DNA from: Myxococcus vastator
GTDB taxonomy: Bacteria > Myxococcota > Myxococcia > Myxococcales > Myxococcaceae
DNA: 41,903 nt
Direction: 5' to 3'
Assembly: GCF_010894475.1 (NCBI RefSeq)
Contig: NZ_JAAIYB010000013.1
Span: 1-41,903 of the forward strand
Shown here piece by piece: positions 1 to 9,985 of the stretch (its first letter is position 1; every line of letters starts with the position of its first letter). A program made the translations under genes and the position numbers. Below the pieces are notes generated by a model that searched no databases, was not told the DNA's origin, and saw only the letters and a program-made list of their open reading frames with translations.

Positions 1-3000
1 CCCGTGACGAGGTAGACGCCATCCGGGCGGATTCGCACGGGTGCAGCGCGTTCAGGTGGCTTGCCAGGGCGCACGAGGCGCGCGCCCAGGAGCCGGCCGC
101 CGCGCAGGGCCATGACGTTCTCCTGCGGCGGCTGCGCCATGAGGTGGAACAACCGCTCCAGCGACTCGGAGCCCGGCTCCAGGTCCACCATGCGGCACGC
201 GAGCTCCGTGTGCTCGATGGCCACCGCGCGGCCAAATCCCCAGAGCGCGGCCTGGGCAAAGCCCTCCACCGCATCCGTGGGCGTGGCGGCCACCGCGCGC
301 TCCGTCACCACCCACAGGGCGGGCGGCTGCGCCCAGCTGGCACGCGCCATCGCTTTCACGAGGTGAAGCGCACCCACGGTGCTCGCCGTCACCGCGCCGG
401 AGAGGGCTTCGGGGGAACGGTCACCGAGCCCCCACAGGTAGGCCACCGCCGCCGGAGCCAAGCCCGTGGCGGAGACGTCCTGGAGCAGCCGGTCGAAGCC
501 GGCCGCGTCATGGGGGTCGAGCTGATGGTGGGTCGCGTCGATGCGCTCGTAGGACGCACCGGGCGTGGCCACCACGCAGGTCCAGCCCCGTTGCCGCGCC
601 AACACCCTGACTTCGTCCGCGACGCGGTCCGAGTCCACCAGCAGCAGCCAGGCCCCGGACTGGGAAGCCACCTGGTCGCGCGCGGTGGGCATGGACTGCT
701 CCCGCCACGCCAGCTCGAAGAGGAGCTCCTGCGTCGCGCCCGAGAAGGCGGCCTGGAACGCGCGGCGGTCGACCTGCTTCAGCAGCAGGCCCTCCACCTC
801 GGCGACGACGGCGCCGTCTTCGTCCAGGATGCGGAGGTCGGCGCTCACCAGTCCCTCCGCGAGCGCGGTGCGCGCCCCGGTTCGGGCATGCACCCAGATG
901 CTGCTCCCGGGCCGCTTGAACCAACGCAGCCGCTCGATGGCGACCGGAATGCGCCCCTGCCCGTCACCCGCCACCTGCGCGCCGCCGTCCGTGAACGCCG
1001 CCGCCGCCGTCTGGAAGCACGCGTCGAGCAGCAACGGATGCAGCCAGTAGTCCCCCAGACCGAGGACGAGCGCATCGGGCAGCCGCACGTGAGCGAGGCA
1101 CCCCTCTCCACCGAACCGCAGCGCATCGATGCCTCGGAACGAGGGGCCGTACTCCAACCCGCCGCGCGCCATCATGTCGTAGTGCGCGCTGACGGAGCCC
1201 TGTTGGGAGAACGCCGGCAACAGCTCCGACGCCAGGGCCACGTTCTCCGGGTGCGCGCGGCCTTCGGTGATGCGACCTTGCGCCAGCCGGGCCCAGCTCC
1301 GGTCCGCCGTCCCTGTCCCCTGCCCGTAGATTTCGAAGCGGGAGCCCTGCTCCTCGGGCGTCAGGACCGTCTGGACGTTTTGTGCCTGCCCCTCCGCGAA
1401 GACCAACGCCCGCTCCAGCTCGATGGCCGTGAGCTCCAGGGGCCTCCCGCCCGAGGTCGCGTGGTGCGCGGCGCCGAGCGCCATCTCGACGTAGCAGGCG
1501 GCCGGTAGCACCGGGTTGCCCAGCACCCGATGCTCCTCGATGAAGGCGGGGGCGTGCCTGCTCAGCCGGGCCTCGAACCGTGACTCCCTGGCGCCCGCGA
1601 GCGACAGCGGTGTCCCCGGCAGGGCGTGGGCGTGCGCCTCGCCTCGCGCGGCGTCGTCACGCGCCGCATAGCCGGGCTGTTTCGCGGGGCTTCGCTGCTC
1701 CAGCCAGTAGCGCTCACGCTGGAAGGGATGCGTCGGCAGGCAGCGCGGGCGCCGCTCGAACGGCGCATCGAACGCGGCCCAATCCACGTCGAAGCCGCGC
1801 ATGTACAGCTCCGACAGGCTGGCGAGCAACTGCGCCGTCTCTCCAGTGGACGGACGCAGGCTGGGAAGCCAGCACAGCGCTTCCGACTGGAAGGTCCTGC
1901 GGCCGATGCCAGCCAGGATGGGCGCGGGCCCCAGCTCCAGATAGGTCCGGTGCCCCTCCGCGCGCGACGCCTCCAGCGCCTTGGCGAAGGCGACGGGCTC
2001 TCGGATTTGACGGCACCAGTAGTCTGGCCGGGTGATTTCGTCGCCGACACGCCGGCCCTCCAGCGTGGACACCAGCGGGATGCGCGGCGGCGCCAGCGTG
2101 AGCCCTCGGAAGGCCTCCGCGAACGGCTTCAGCACGGGCTCCATCTGCGTGGAGTGGAACGCGTAGGACATCCGCAGGCGCTTCGTCTGGACGCCCTGGC
2201 GCGTCAGGGCCTGCTCCACCTCGGTGACGGCGTCGGGTGTCCCGGAGATGACCACGTCATCGGGGCCGTTGACCGCCGCCAGGGAGACCGTGCCGACGTG
2301 CGACGCAATGGCTCGGCTCACCGTGTCGACTGAAGCGGAGACCGCCAGCATCGCGCCCGCGCCCACCTGCTCGCCAATGAGCCGCGCGCGCGTCACGACC
2401 AGGCGCAGCGCCTCCTCGATGCTGAACACCCCCGCGACGGCCGCCGCGGCATACTCTCCCAGGCTGTGCCCGATGAGCGCCGCTGGCGTGACGCCCCAGG
2501 CCCCCCACAGCTCCGCCAGCGCATACTCCAGGGCCACCAGCGCGGGCTGCGCATGGCGCGTGTCCTCCAGGTACGTCGAGGAAGACTCACCGAAGAGGAG
2601 CGCTTCGAGGCTGCAATCGAGCAGGCCCTCCAGCGCCTTCGAGCACCGCTCCACCGCGGCACGGAACACCGGCTGTGTCTCGAAGAGCTCCCGGCCCACG
2701 CCAGGACGAAGCGCGCCCTGCCCCGTGAAGAGGAAGACGGGCCGGGGGCGCTCCGTGCCGCGAAGGGGTTCGCGCTCCGGGCGCAGCTTCTCTTCGCGCA
2801 GCCGCGTCAGGTTCGCGCGCAGCTCCGCGGCGGTGGCACCCGAGACGGCGGCGCGGTGCTCGAACTGGGAGCGGCCCGTGTTCGCCGTGTAGCACCAGTC
2901 TCCCAGCACCGCCGGGTCCTCCGGCAAGGCGCGCTCCTGCGCTTCCATGAGCGCTTCGAGCGCGGCTTCACTCTTCGCCGACAGCGTCAGCACATGGACC

Positions 3001-4406
3001 GGGCGCTCCGCCTCCACGCGGGGGCGCGCCAGCACGGGGGCCTCCTCCACCACCATGTGCACGTTGGTGCCGCTGAAGCCGAAGCTGCTGACGCCGGCGA
3101 TGCGGCGCTTGTCACCGCGCGGCCAGGGCCGGGTGGCGGTGGGGATGGTGACGGGCAGGTCGTCCCAGCGGATGTTGGGATTGGGCCGCTCGAAGTTCAG
3201 GTGCGCGGGGATGGCCTCGTTCTGCAACGCGAGCAGGACCTTGATGAGCCCCGCGATGCCGGCGGCGGCCTCCAGGTGCCCGATGTTCGTCTTCACCGAG
3301 CCGACGTACAGCGGCTCACCGCGAGCGCCCTTGCGCCCGAAGACGGACCGCAGCGCCTCCATCTCAATGGGGTCACCGAGCAGCGTCCCCGTACCGTGGG
3401 CCTCGATGTAGCCCACCTGTTCCGGCTCCACGCCACAGCTGTCCAGCGCCGCCCGGATGACGCGCTCCTGCGAGCGCCCGTTCGGCACCATCAGCCCGCT
3501 GCTGCGGCCGTCATGGGTGACCGCCGAGCCCCGGATGACGCCGAGGATGGCATCCCCCTGGGCCAGCGCGTCCGACAGACGCCTGAGGACGACGACGCCG
3601 CAGCCCTCGCCGCGCCCGAAGCCGTCCGCCGAGGCGTCGAACGTCTTGCAGCGGCCGTCCGCCGCCAGCATGCGGTTCTGGCACTCCACCATCACCGTGA
3701 CGGGAGAGAGGTTCAGGTTCACGCCCGCGGCGAGCGCGAGGTCGCTCTCGTCATTGCGGAGGCTCTGACAGGCCAGGTGGATGGCGACGGCGGACGACGA
3801 GCACGCCGTGTCCACGGAGACCGCGGGACCCTGGAGGCCCAGCGTGTGGGAGATGCGTCCCGCGGCGACGGACGGGTAGTTGAGCGACGCCGAGTGGAAC
3901 TCCAGCTCCTCGGCGATGCCCAGCAGGTTGTAGTCGTTGTGCATCAGCCCCAGGAAGATGCCGGTGCGGCTCCCGGTGAGGCCGGCGGGCGGGATGCCGG
4001 CGCGCTCCAGGGCTCGCCAGCACTCCTCCAGCAGCATGCGCTGCTGCGGGTCCATGCCCTTGGCGTCACGCGGCGTGATGCCGAAGAAGCCAGGGTCGAA
4101 CAGATCGACGCCGTCGATGAAGGCGCCTCGGCGCGTGTACATCTTCCCCGGGACACCGGGCGTCGGGTCGTAGAACGCGTCGACGTCCCAGCGCGAGGCC
4201 GGCACGTCCCGTGTCGCGTCGCGGCCCGCGGCGAGCAGCTCCCAGAACGTCTCTGGCAGGTCACCTCCGCCGGGGAAGCGGCAGGACATGCCCACCACGG
4301 CGATGGGCTCGGCCGCCAGCAGCTCCTTCTTCGAGCGCAGCTGGCTCGCGAGGTACGCGAGCTTGACGACAGGCAATTCAGAAATGCGTGAGGATAGTTT
4401 CGCCAT
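1..4406 (-). CDS. Type I PKS module KS-AT-DH-KR (partial, runs off left edge)
   Basis: Last assembly-line protein visible; about 1468 residues lie in the window and the reading frame is still open at base 1. It starts at ATG 4406, 7 bases after the stop of the upstream PKS gene, with a short docking helix (about residues 1-30). KS: catalytic Cys202 in VDTACSSS, then EAHGTGT and KTNIGH, all intact. AT: GHSLG with Ser648, and YAFHS around His751. GHSLG fits malonyl-CoA, but YAFH is intermediate between malonyl HAFH and methylmalonyl YASH, so malonyl is favoured but not certain. DH: His959 in HRVLGNPVLP and Asp1128 in DACFQ, both conserved. A KR begins at the edge (YLVTG, the nucleotide-binding start). 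No ER is seen so far. If the KR is complete, the module makes an enoyl (double-bond) intermediate. The ACP and any thioesterase must lie further left. Confidence 0.95.
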   Translation of the reverse strand, partial: MAKLSSRISELPVVKLAYLASQLRSKKELLAAEPIAVVGMSCRFPGGGDLPETFWELLAAGRDATRDVPASRWDVDAFYDPTPGVPGKMYTRRGAFIDGVDLFDPGFFGITPRDAKGMDPQQRMLLEECWRALERAGIPPAGLTGSRTGIFLGLMHNDYNLLGIAEELEFHSASLNYPSVAAGRISHTLGLQGPAVSVDTACSSSAVAIHLACQSLRNDESDLALAAGVNLNLSPVTVMVECQNRMLAADGRCKTFDASADGFGRGEGCGVVVLRRLSDALAQGDAILGVIRGSAVTHDGRSSGLMVPNGRSQERVIRAALDSCGVEPEQVGYIEAHGTGTLLGDPIEMEALRSVFGRKGARGEPLYVGSVKTNIGHLEAAAGIAGLIKVLLALQNEAIPAHLNFERPNPNIRWDDLPVTIPTATRPWPRGDKRRIAGVSSFGFSGTNVHMVVEEAPVLARPRVEAERPVHVLTLSAKSEAALEALMEAQERALPEDPAVLGDWCYTANTGRSQFEHRAAVSGATAAELRANLTRLREEKLRPEREPLRGTERPRPVFLFTGQGALRPGVGRELFETQPVFRAAVERCSKALEGLLDCSLEALLFGESSSTYLEDTRHAQPALVALEYALAELWGAWGVTPAALIGHSLGEYAAAAVAGVFSIEEALRLVVTRARLIGEQVGAGAMLAVSASVDTVSRAIASHVGTVSLAAVNGPDDVVISGTPDAVTEVEQALTRQGVQTKRLRMSYAFHSTQMEPVLKPFAEAFRGLTLAPPRIPLVSTLEGRRVGDEITRPDYWCRQIREPVAFAKALEASRAEGHRTYLELGPAPILAGIGRRTFQSEALCWLPSLRPSTGETAQLLASLSELYMRGFDVDWAAFDAPFERRPRCLPTHPFQRERYWLEQRSPAKQPGYAARDDAARGEAHAHALPGTPLSLAGARESRFEARLSRHAPAFIEEHRVLGNPVLPAACYVEMALGAAHHATSGGRPLELTAIELERALVFAEGQAQNVQTVLTPEEQGSRFEIYGQGTGTADRSWARLAQGRITEGRAHPENVALASELLPAFSQQGSVSAHYDMMARGGLEYGPSFRGIDALRFGGEGCLAHVRLPDALVLGLGDYWLHPLLLDACFQTAAAAFTDGGAQVAGDGQGRIPVAIERLRWFKRPGSSIWVHARTGARTALAEGLVSADLRILDEDGAVVAEVEGLLLKQVDRRAFQAAFSGATQELLFELAWREQSMPTARDQVASQSGAWLLLVDSDRVADEVRVLARQRGWTCVVATPGASYERIDATHHQLDPHDAAGFDRLLQDVSATGLAPAAVAYLWGLGDRSPEALSGAVTASTVGALHLVKAMARASWAQPPALWVVTERAVAATPTDAVEGFAQAALWGFGRAVAIEHTELACRMVDLEPGSESLERLFHLMAQPPQENVMALRGGRLLGARLVRPGKPPERAAPVRIRPDGVYLVT

Positions 4407-4413
4407 CAGGGTC

Positions 4414-7400
4414 TCATCTGGTGAGCGCGCTCTCCAGCTCCTGGTCGATGAGGGACGTCAGCTCCTGCTCCGACAGCCCTTGAATCTCCGCGGAGAGCGC
4501 GCCCTGCGCCTCCCGCGATGCTTCCTGCTTCTTATGAACCTCGGCCCCCAGCCCCAGCTCCTCGGTCAGATGCGCGACGAGCCCGTTCACGGTGGGGAAG
4601 TCGAAAATCAGCGTCGAACGCAGGCCTCGCCCGAGGCTGCTCGCGAGCCGGTTCTTGATTTCGATGGCCAGCAGCGAATCGACGCCCAGTTCGAACAGGC
4701 GCTCGTTGCCAGACAGCCGCTCCGACTCCGGCATGCCCAGCGTCGCGGACACCTGCCCCGCGACGTGCTGACGCAGCAGCTCCAGCTTGCGATTCGTCGG
4801 CGCCGCGTCCAACTGCGCGCGGAAGGCCGGCGCTTGCACCCGCTGTGGCTCGCTCCCCAGCAAGCCCTGGATGAGCCCCTGCCGCGCGAGCCCTGGCAGC
4901 TGCTCCGCCAGCCGCGTCCAGTCCACGGGGAAGACGCCCCACTGGACCTGTGGGGTCCCCATGAGCCGCTCCAGCACGCTGAAGCCCTGCTGGACGGGAA
5001 TGGCGCCGAAGCCCTGCGCCCCCGGCCGCGAGGAGGCCGCCCGCTCCAGCCGCGCCGCCATGCCCGTCTCCGCCCACGAGCCCCAGTTGAGCGTCAGCGC
5101 GGGCAGCCCCTCCGCGTGGCGCAGGTGGACCAGCGCATCGAGGAAGGCATTCGCGGCGACGTAGTTCGACTGACCCGGCGAGCCGATAAGCGAGGCGGCC
5201 GACGAGAAGCAGACGAAGAAATCCAGCGCCATGCCCTGGCTGAGCGCATGGAGGTTCCACGCCCCCTGAAGCTTGGGGGCCAGCACCTCCCGGAACTGCT
5301 CGGACGTCTGATTCGCGAGCGTTGCGTCGCGGAGGACGCCCGCCGAATGGATGATGCCGCGCACCGGCGGGGCTCCGCGCAGGCTCGCGAAGAGGTCCGC
5401 CATGGCGTCGTGCGACGCGATGTCCACCCGCGCGACCCGCACCTGCACGCCTTGAGCCTCGAGCGCGTCGAGCTGGGCGCGAGCTTCGGGAGACGGCGCG
5501 CTGCGTCCCATCAGGACCAGGTGCCGCGCGCCCTGGGCCGCCAGCCAGGTGGCGGCACGCAGGCCAAGTCCGCCCAGGCCTCCCGCGACGAGGTAGGTGG
5601 CCTCCGCGACGATGGACACCTTCTTCGCGGCGACTGTCCGTGAGCGGGCCCGCTCGAGCCGGGGGGTGTAGAGACCGCCGCCACGAATGGCCGCGCCGGA
5701 CTCCCCATCCGGCAGCGCGAGCGCCCGCACGAACGTGCCCGGGTCTTCGGACCGGGGCTCCGCCGGCAGGTCGATGCGGAGGCATCGCAGCTCGGGCAAC
5801 TCCGTGGCCACGGCCTGTCCGAAGCCCCACAGCGGCGCCTGCGCGACGCGCGCGCCGTGCGTCTCGGTGGGCAGGCTTTGCGTGCCCCGCGTCACCAGCA
5901 CCAGCCGGGGCGGCGCTCCCTGCCCATGCGCCAGGGCCTGCGTCAGCCGCAGCGCGCCCAGACACCCCGACTCCTGAGCCGCGTCGAGCCAGACGCCTGC
6001 GTCACCCGCCGGGTCCCCCGCTTCGAGCCCCCAGAGGTACAGCAGCCCCGTCGGAGGTTGAGCCGCCCACGCCTGGACCAGCCGTGCGTGGTCCTCCGGG
6101 TCGGCGGGGTTGATACGGAAGCCCTCTGACGTGCTGCTGAACGACGCACCCTTTCGAACCAACGTGCAGCGCTCGCCCCGCTGCGACAGCACCTGCACCA
6201 ACTCCGAGGCAAAGTCGCCCTCGCTGGTGAAGACGGCCCAGTGTTGATTCGCGGAGCGGCCTTCCTCCGTGACGTCACGCGGCACCCAGTTGAGGCGGTA
6301 CAGCCAGTCCTGGAAGTCGTTGTCGAGCCCGCGCAGCAACACGTCGCGCTCGGCCTTGCGCACCGAGAACCCCGACACGACGGCCACCACCGCGCCATCG
6401 TCGTCACACAGGGTCAGGTCCGTCGCGGAGAAGCCCTCCTGGCCCTCCCGGGGAGGCTGCGTCGCGTACGTCCAGACCCGCTCCGGCAGCGACCGGTACA
6501 GGTCGAGCGTCTGCAAGGCCACCGGGAGGTGCAGTGCGTCTTCCGCCGTGAGCCGCGACACCGCCGCCGCCGTGCGCAAGCAGCCGTCGAACAGCGCCGG
6601 GTGGACGCGGTAGTGCCCGCTCCGGTCCTCCACCTGCCCCAACGACAGCGCGGCCCCAGTTCCCCGATGCAACGACGTCAGCACGCGCAGGGACGGCCCA
6701 TAGTCGAGCCCGTGGTGCGTGAAGACGGCGGAGAGCTCATCAATCGAAACAGGCGTCGAGCAGTCGCGGCCCCACGCCTCCCGCTCCACCGATGGGGCCA
6801 CGGCGCGCAGCGCCGACACCCGGCACGTCACATGGGTGACCCAGGCCGCGCGCGCGCCGCCGCCGCCCTCCTCCGAGCCCTCGTCCCCACGGCTCACCAC
6901 CTTGCACGCAAGGCCCGCCTCGCCCTGGTCCTCCAGCAACGTCTGGACGATCCGCGCCTGCTGTTCGGGGAGCACCAACGGTTGAAGCAGGGAGATGTCC
7001 TCCAGCCGCAGCGACTCCGTTCCGAGCACCTGCGTCGCCGCCGAGGCCACCATCTCCACGTAGGCCGCCGCGGGCACCACCGCCTTGCCGTACACCCGAT
7101 GGTCCGCCACGAAAGGCACGGTTCCCGCCGACAGCTCACTGGAGAAGACGGTTGTCCCCTCCTTCAAGGCGGCGGACTCCAGACGCGCTCCCAGCAGCGG
7201 ATGGGTCGCCGCCCGGCGCGACGTGCGCGTCCACGGCGCGGGCACATCCAGCCAGTAGCGCTGCCGCTCGAACGGATAGGTCGGCAGCGCCCGGCGGGTC
7301 CGCCCATAGCCCGCATCGAAGCGCTCCCAGTCCGGCCTGGCGCCGCGCACATACAGCTCGGACATCGCCCGGAGCAGGCCGACCCAGTCGGAGCGGCGCG

Positions 7401-9975
7401 GGTGAAGCGTCTCCAGCCACAGCGCCTCTTCACCCGCCACCACGTCCCGCGCGAAGTTGGACAGCGAAGGCTTGGGACCCACCTCCAGGAACACCCGCAC
7501 CCCGCGCTGGAGGAGCGTCCGGATGCCCTCCTCGAAGCGCACGGGCTGGAGGACATGCCGGGACCAGTAGGCCGGCTGGGTGATGGCCTCGCCTGCCTCG
7601 CGTCCGTCGAGGTTCGAGATGAGGGGAAGGCGCGGCTTCTGGAAGGAGGCGCGGCTCGCGGCTCGCTCGAACTCCGCCAGCATGGGCTGCATCAGCGGGG
7701 AGTGGAACGCGTGTGACACCTTCAGTCGCCGGCTCTCGATGCCCGCCTCCCCGAGCGCCTGGACCACGGCGCCGATGGCCGTGCTGTCCCCTGAGATGAC
7801 GGTGTTCCGCGGACCGTTGATGGCCGCCACCGTCACCCGGGGATGCCCGGCGATGAATGGCAGCACGCTCGCCGGCGCCGCGAACACGGCCAGCATCGCG
7901 CCGCGCTCGGGCAGCGCCTGCATCAGCCGCGCGCGCTCGGCCACCAGGGGCAGGCCGGCCTCGGGCTCCAGGACGCCCGCGAACATGGCCGCCGCGTACT
8001 CGCCCACGCTGTGGCCCAGGACCGCGTCGGCGCGCAGGCCCCACGCGCGCAGCAGGTGCGCCAACGCCAACTCCAGCGCCACCAGCGCGGGCTGGGTGTA
8101 GCGCGTCTCGTCCAGCGCCCCTTCCGTGTCCCGGAAGAGCACCTCGGTGAGCGGCCGTTCCAGGTGCGGCTTCAGGATGCCCTCGAAGCGCAGGAGCTCC
8201 CGGCGGAACTCGGGCTGCGTGTCGAACAACTCCCGCCCCATGCCCACGTACTGGGAACCCTGGCCCGTGAAGAGGAACGCGACGCGCGGTGCCTCGCCGT
8301 CGCGACGGCCCTCCACGCAGGTTCCGGGGACGGTGGGCGCGCCTCGGCTGAACGCGCGCAGCGACTCCGTCAGCTCCTCGGGGGTCGAGCCCGTGAAGGC
8401 CGCGCGCTCTTCCATGGCGCCGCGGCCGGTGTTCGCCGTGTGGCAGACATCCGCGAGCCCTTCCGCGGGACGCAGCGACAGCTCCTCCGCGATGGACCCG
8501 GCCAGCTTGCGAAGGCTGGCGTTCGAGCGCGCGGAGAGCGCCAGGACGTGACGCGGGCGTTCCACCTCCCGGGCCGGAGCCTTCGGCCGAGGCGCGGACT
8601 CCAGGACGACGTGCGCGTTCGTCCCCGAGAAGCCAAACGAGCTCACCGCCGCGAAGCGCGAATCCGTTCCCTGCCACTGGCGACGCGCGGTCGGCACTTC
8701 GATGGACAGCTGCTTCCAGTCCACATGCGGCGTGGGCGTGCGCAGGTGGAGGTGCGGCGGGACCTCCTCGTTCGCCAGGCACAGCGCGGATTTGATCAAC
8801 CCCGCGATGCCGGACGCACCTTCGAGGTGCCCCATGTTCGTCTTCACCGAGCCGGCCATCAGCGGCTGCTGCCGCCCCGGCCTGGCGCAGTAGACGGACG
8901 CGAGCGCCTCCAGCTCGATGGGGTCACCCAGCGACGTCCCCGTCCCATGCGCCTCGACGTAGCCCACCTTCGCGGGCTCCACCTGTCCGTCCCGCAGGGC
9001 GTCCCGGATGACGCGCTGCTGGGCGAGCCCGTTGGGCACCGTGAGCCCGCTGGTCCGGCCATCCTGGTTCACCGCCGAGCCGCGAATCACCGCGACGATG
9101 GGGTCCCCGTCCGCGAGCGCGTCCGACAGGCGCCGCAGGAAGACGAGCCCACAGCCCTCCCCTCGTCCGATGCCGTTCGCCGAGGCATCGAACGTCTTGC
9201 ACCGGCCATCGGGCGACAGCATGTGCGTGCGCGACTCAATCAGCGTCGCGATGGGAGAGAGGACCAGGTTCACCCCGCCCGCCAGCGCGAAGTCGCTCTC
9301 CCGCTGGCGCAGGCTGCGGATGGCCAGGTGCACCGCGACCAACGACGAGGAGCACGCGGTATCAACCGTGAGGCTGGGCCCTTCGAGCCCGAAGGAATAC
9401 GACAGGCGTCCCGCGGCGACGCTCGCGCCATTCCCCGCGCCGGTGTGGGCGTCGATGAGCTCCGGGGACTGGGTGGCAATCTGCGTGTAGTCCTGCCCCA
9501 TCATCCCGACGAACACGCCGGTCCGCGTCCCGCTCAGGCTCGTTGGATTCCGGCCGGCGCGCTCCACGGCCTCCCACGCGACCTCCAGCAACAACCGGTG
9601 CTGCGGGTCCATCCGCGCCGCCTCACGCGGGGAGATGCCGAAGAAGCGCGGCTCGAACTGGTCGATGTCCCGCAGGAAGCTCCCCTGGCGCGTGTAGATG
9701 CCGCCGGGATGGTCCGGGTCGGCGTGGAAGAAGCTGTCCGCGTTCCACCGGTCGGACGGAATCTCGGTGACGGTGTCCACGCCGTCGGAGAGCAGGCGCC
9801 AGTATTCGGAAGGGCTGGTGACGCCCCCCGGGAACCGGCAGCCGATGCCGACAATGGCAATGGCCCCGTGCTTCTCCTGCTCATGGGAATCGAGCTTCGA
9901 CTGCGCCTCCTGCAACTTCAGGAGCGCGCGCTTCATCAGCTCGCCGTAGCTCGTGTCGCTTCCTTGCGCTGACAT
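4414..9975 (-). CDS. Type I PKS module KS-AT-DH-KR-ACP
   Basis: Complete single-module polyketide synthase of 1853 residues from ATG 9975, preceded by AGGGACGG. A TTG directly upstream (9978) is the less likely start. Domains in order: N-terminal docking helix (1-40); KS with Cys208 (VDTACSSS), EAHGTGT and KTNMGH; AT with Ser656 in GHSVGEY and HAFHS, the usual malonyl-CoA pattern; DH with His959 in HRVYGKAVVP; KR with GGLGGLG and Tyr1605 in SNYVAAN; ACP with Ser1767 in GVDSL; and a C-terminal docking helix (about 1830-1853). The second DH motif reads DGCLR (Asp1130, Arg1134), where families normally have Gln or His, so DH activity is uncertain. The KR has an L-R-D at the B-type LDD position. 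It acts after the hybrid NRPS-PKS, whose stop is 10 bases upstream. Expected product step: C2 extension and ketoreduction, with dehydration if the DH works. Confidence 0.96.
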   Translation of the reverse strand: MSAQGSDTSYGELMKRALLKLQEAQSKLDSHEQEKHGAIAIVGIGCRFPGGVTSPSEYWRLLSDGVDTVTEIPSDRWNADSFFHADPDHPGGIYTRQGSFLRDIDQFEPRFFGISPREAARMDPQHRLLLEVAWEAVERAGRNPTSLSGTRTGVFVGMMGQDYTQIATQSPELIDAHTGAGNGASVAAGRLSYSFGLEGPSLTVDTACSSSLVAVHLAIRSLRQRESDFALAGGVNLVLSPIATLIESRTHMLSPDGRCKTFDASANGIGRGEGCGLVFLRRLSDALADGDPIVAVIRGSAVNQDGRTSGLTVPNGLAQQRVIRDALRDGQVEPAKVGYVEAHGTGTSLGDPIELEALASVYCARPGRQQPLMAGSVKTNMGHLEGASGIAGLIKSALCLANEEVPPHLHLRTPTPHVDWKQLSIEVPTARRQWQGTDSRFAAVSSFGFSGTNAHVVLESAPRPKAPAREVERPRHVLALSARSNASLRKLAGSIAEELSLRPAEGLADVCHTANTGRGAMEERAAFTGSTPEELTESLRAFSRGAPTVPGTCVEGRRDGEAPRVAFLFTGQGSQYVGMGRELFDTQPEFRRELLRFEGILKPHLERPLTEVLFRDTEGALDETRYTQPALVALELALAHLLRAWGLRADAVLGHSVGEYAAAMFAGVLEPEAGLPLVAERARLMQALPERGAMLAVFAAPASVLPFIAGHPRVTVAAINGPRNTVISGDSTAIGAVVQALGEAGIESRRLKVSHAFHSPLMQPMLAEFERAASRASFQKPRLPLISNLDGREAGEAITQPAYWSRHVLQPVRFEEGIRTLLQRGVRVFLEVGPKPSLSNFARDVVAGEEALWLETLHPRRSDWVGLLRAMSELYVRGARPDWERFDAGYGRTRRALPTYPFERQRYWLDVPAPWTRTSRRAATHPLLGARLESAALKEGTTVFSSELSAGTVPFVADHRVYGKAVVPAAAYVEMVASAATQVLGTESLRLEDISLLQPLVLPEQQARIVQTLLEDQGEAGLACKVVSRGDEGSEEGGGGARAAWVTHVTCRVSALRAVAPSVEREAWGRDCSTPVSIDELSAVFTHHGLDYGPSLRVLTSLHRGTGAALSLGQVEDRSGHYRVHPALFDGCLRTAAAVSRLTAEDALHLPVALQTLDLYRSLPERVWTYATQPPREGQEGFSATDLTLCDDDGAVVAVVSGFSVRKAERDVLLRGLDNDFQDWLYRLNWVPRDVTEEGRSANQHWAVFTSEGDFASELVQVLSQRGERCTLVRKGASFSSTSEGFRINPADPEDHARLVQAWAAQPPTGLLYLWGLEAGDPAGDAGVWLDAAQESGCLGALRLTQALAHGQGAPPRLVLVTRGTQSLPTETHGARVAQAPLWGFGQAVATELPELRCLRIDLPAEPRSEDPGTFVRALALPDGESGAAIRGGGLYTPRLERARSRTVAAKKVSIVAEATYLVAGGLGGLGLRAATWLAAQGARHLVLMGRSAPSPEARAQLDALEAQGVQVRVARVDIASHDAMADLFASLRGAPPVRGIIHSAGVLRDATLANQTSEQFREVLAPKLQGAWNLHALSQGMALDFFVCFSSAASLIGSPGQSNYVAANAFLDALVHLRHAEGLPALTLNWGSWAETGMAARLERAASSRPGAQGFGAIPVQQGFSVLERLMGTPQVQWGVFPVDWTRLAEQLPGLARQGLIQGLLGSEPQRVQAPAFRAQLDAAPTNRKLELLRQHVAGQVSATLGMPESERLSGNERLFELGVDSLLAIEIKNRLASSLGRGLRSTLIFDFPTVNGLVAHLTEELGLGAEVHKKQEASREAQGALSAEIQGLSEQELTSLIDQELESALTR

Positions 9976-9985
9976 CAATCCGTCC

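Noticed and set aside
1..4406. A thioesterase or other release domain ending the line
   Set aside because: The frame is still inside the KR at base 1; release functions are outside the window.
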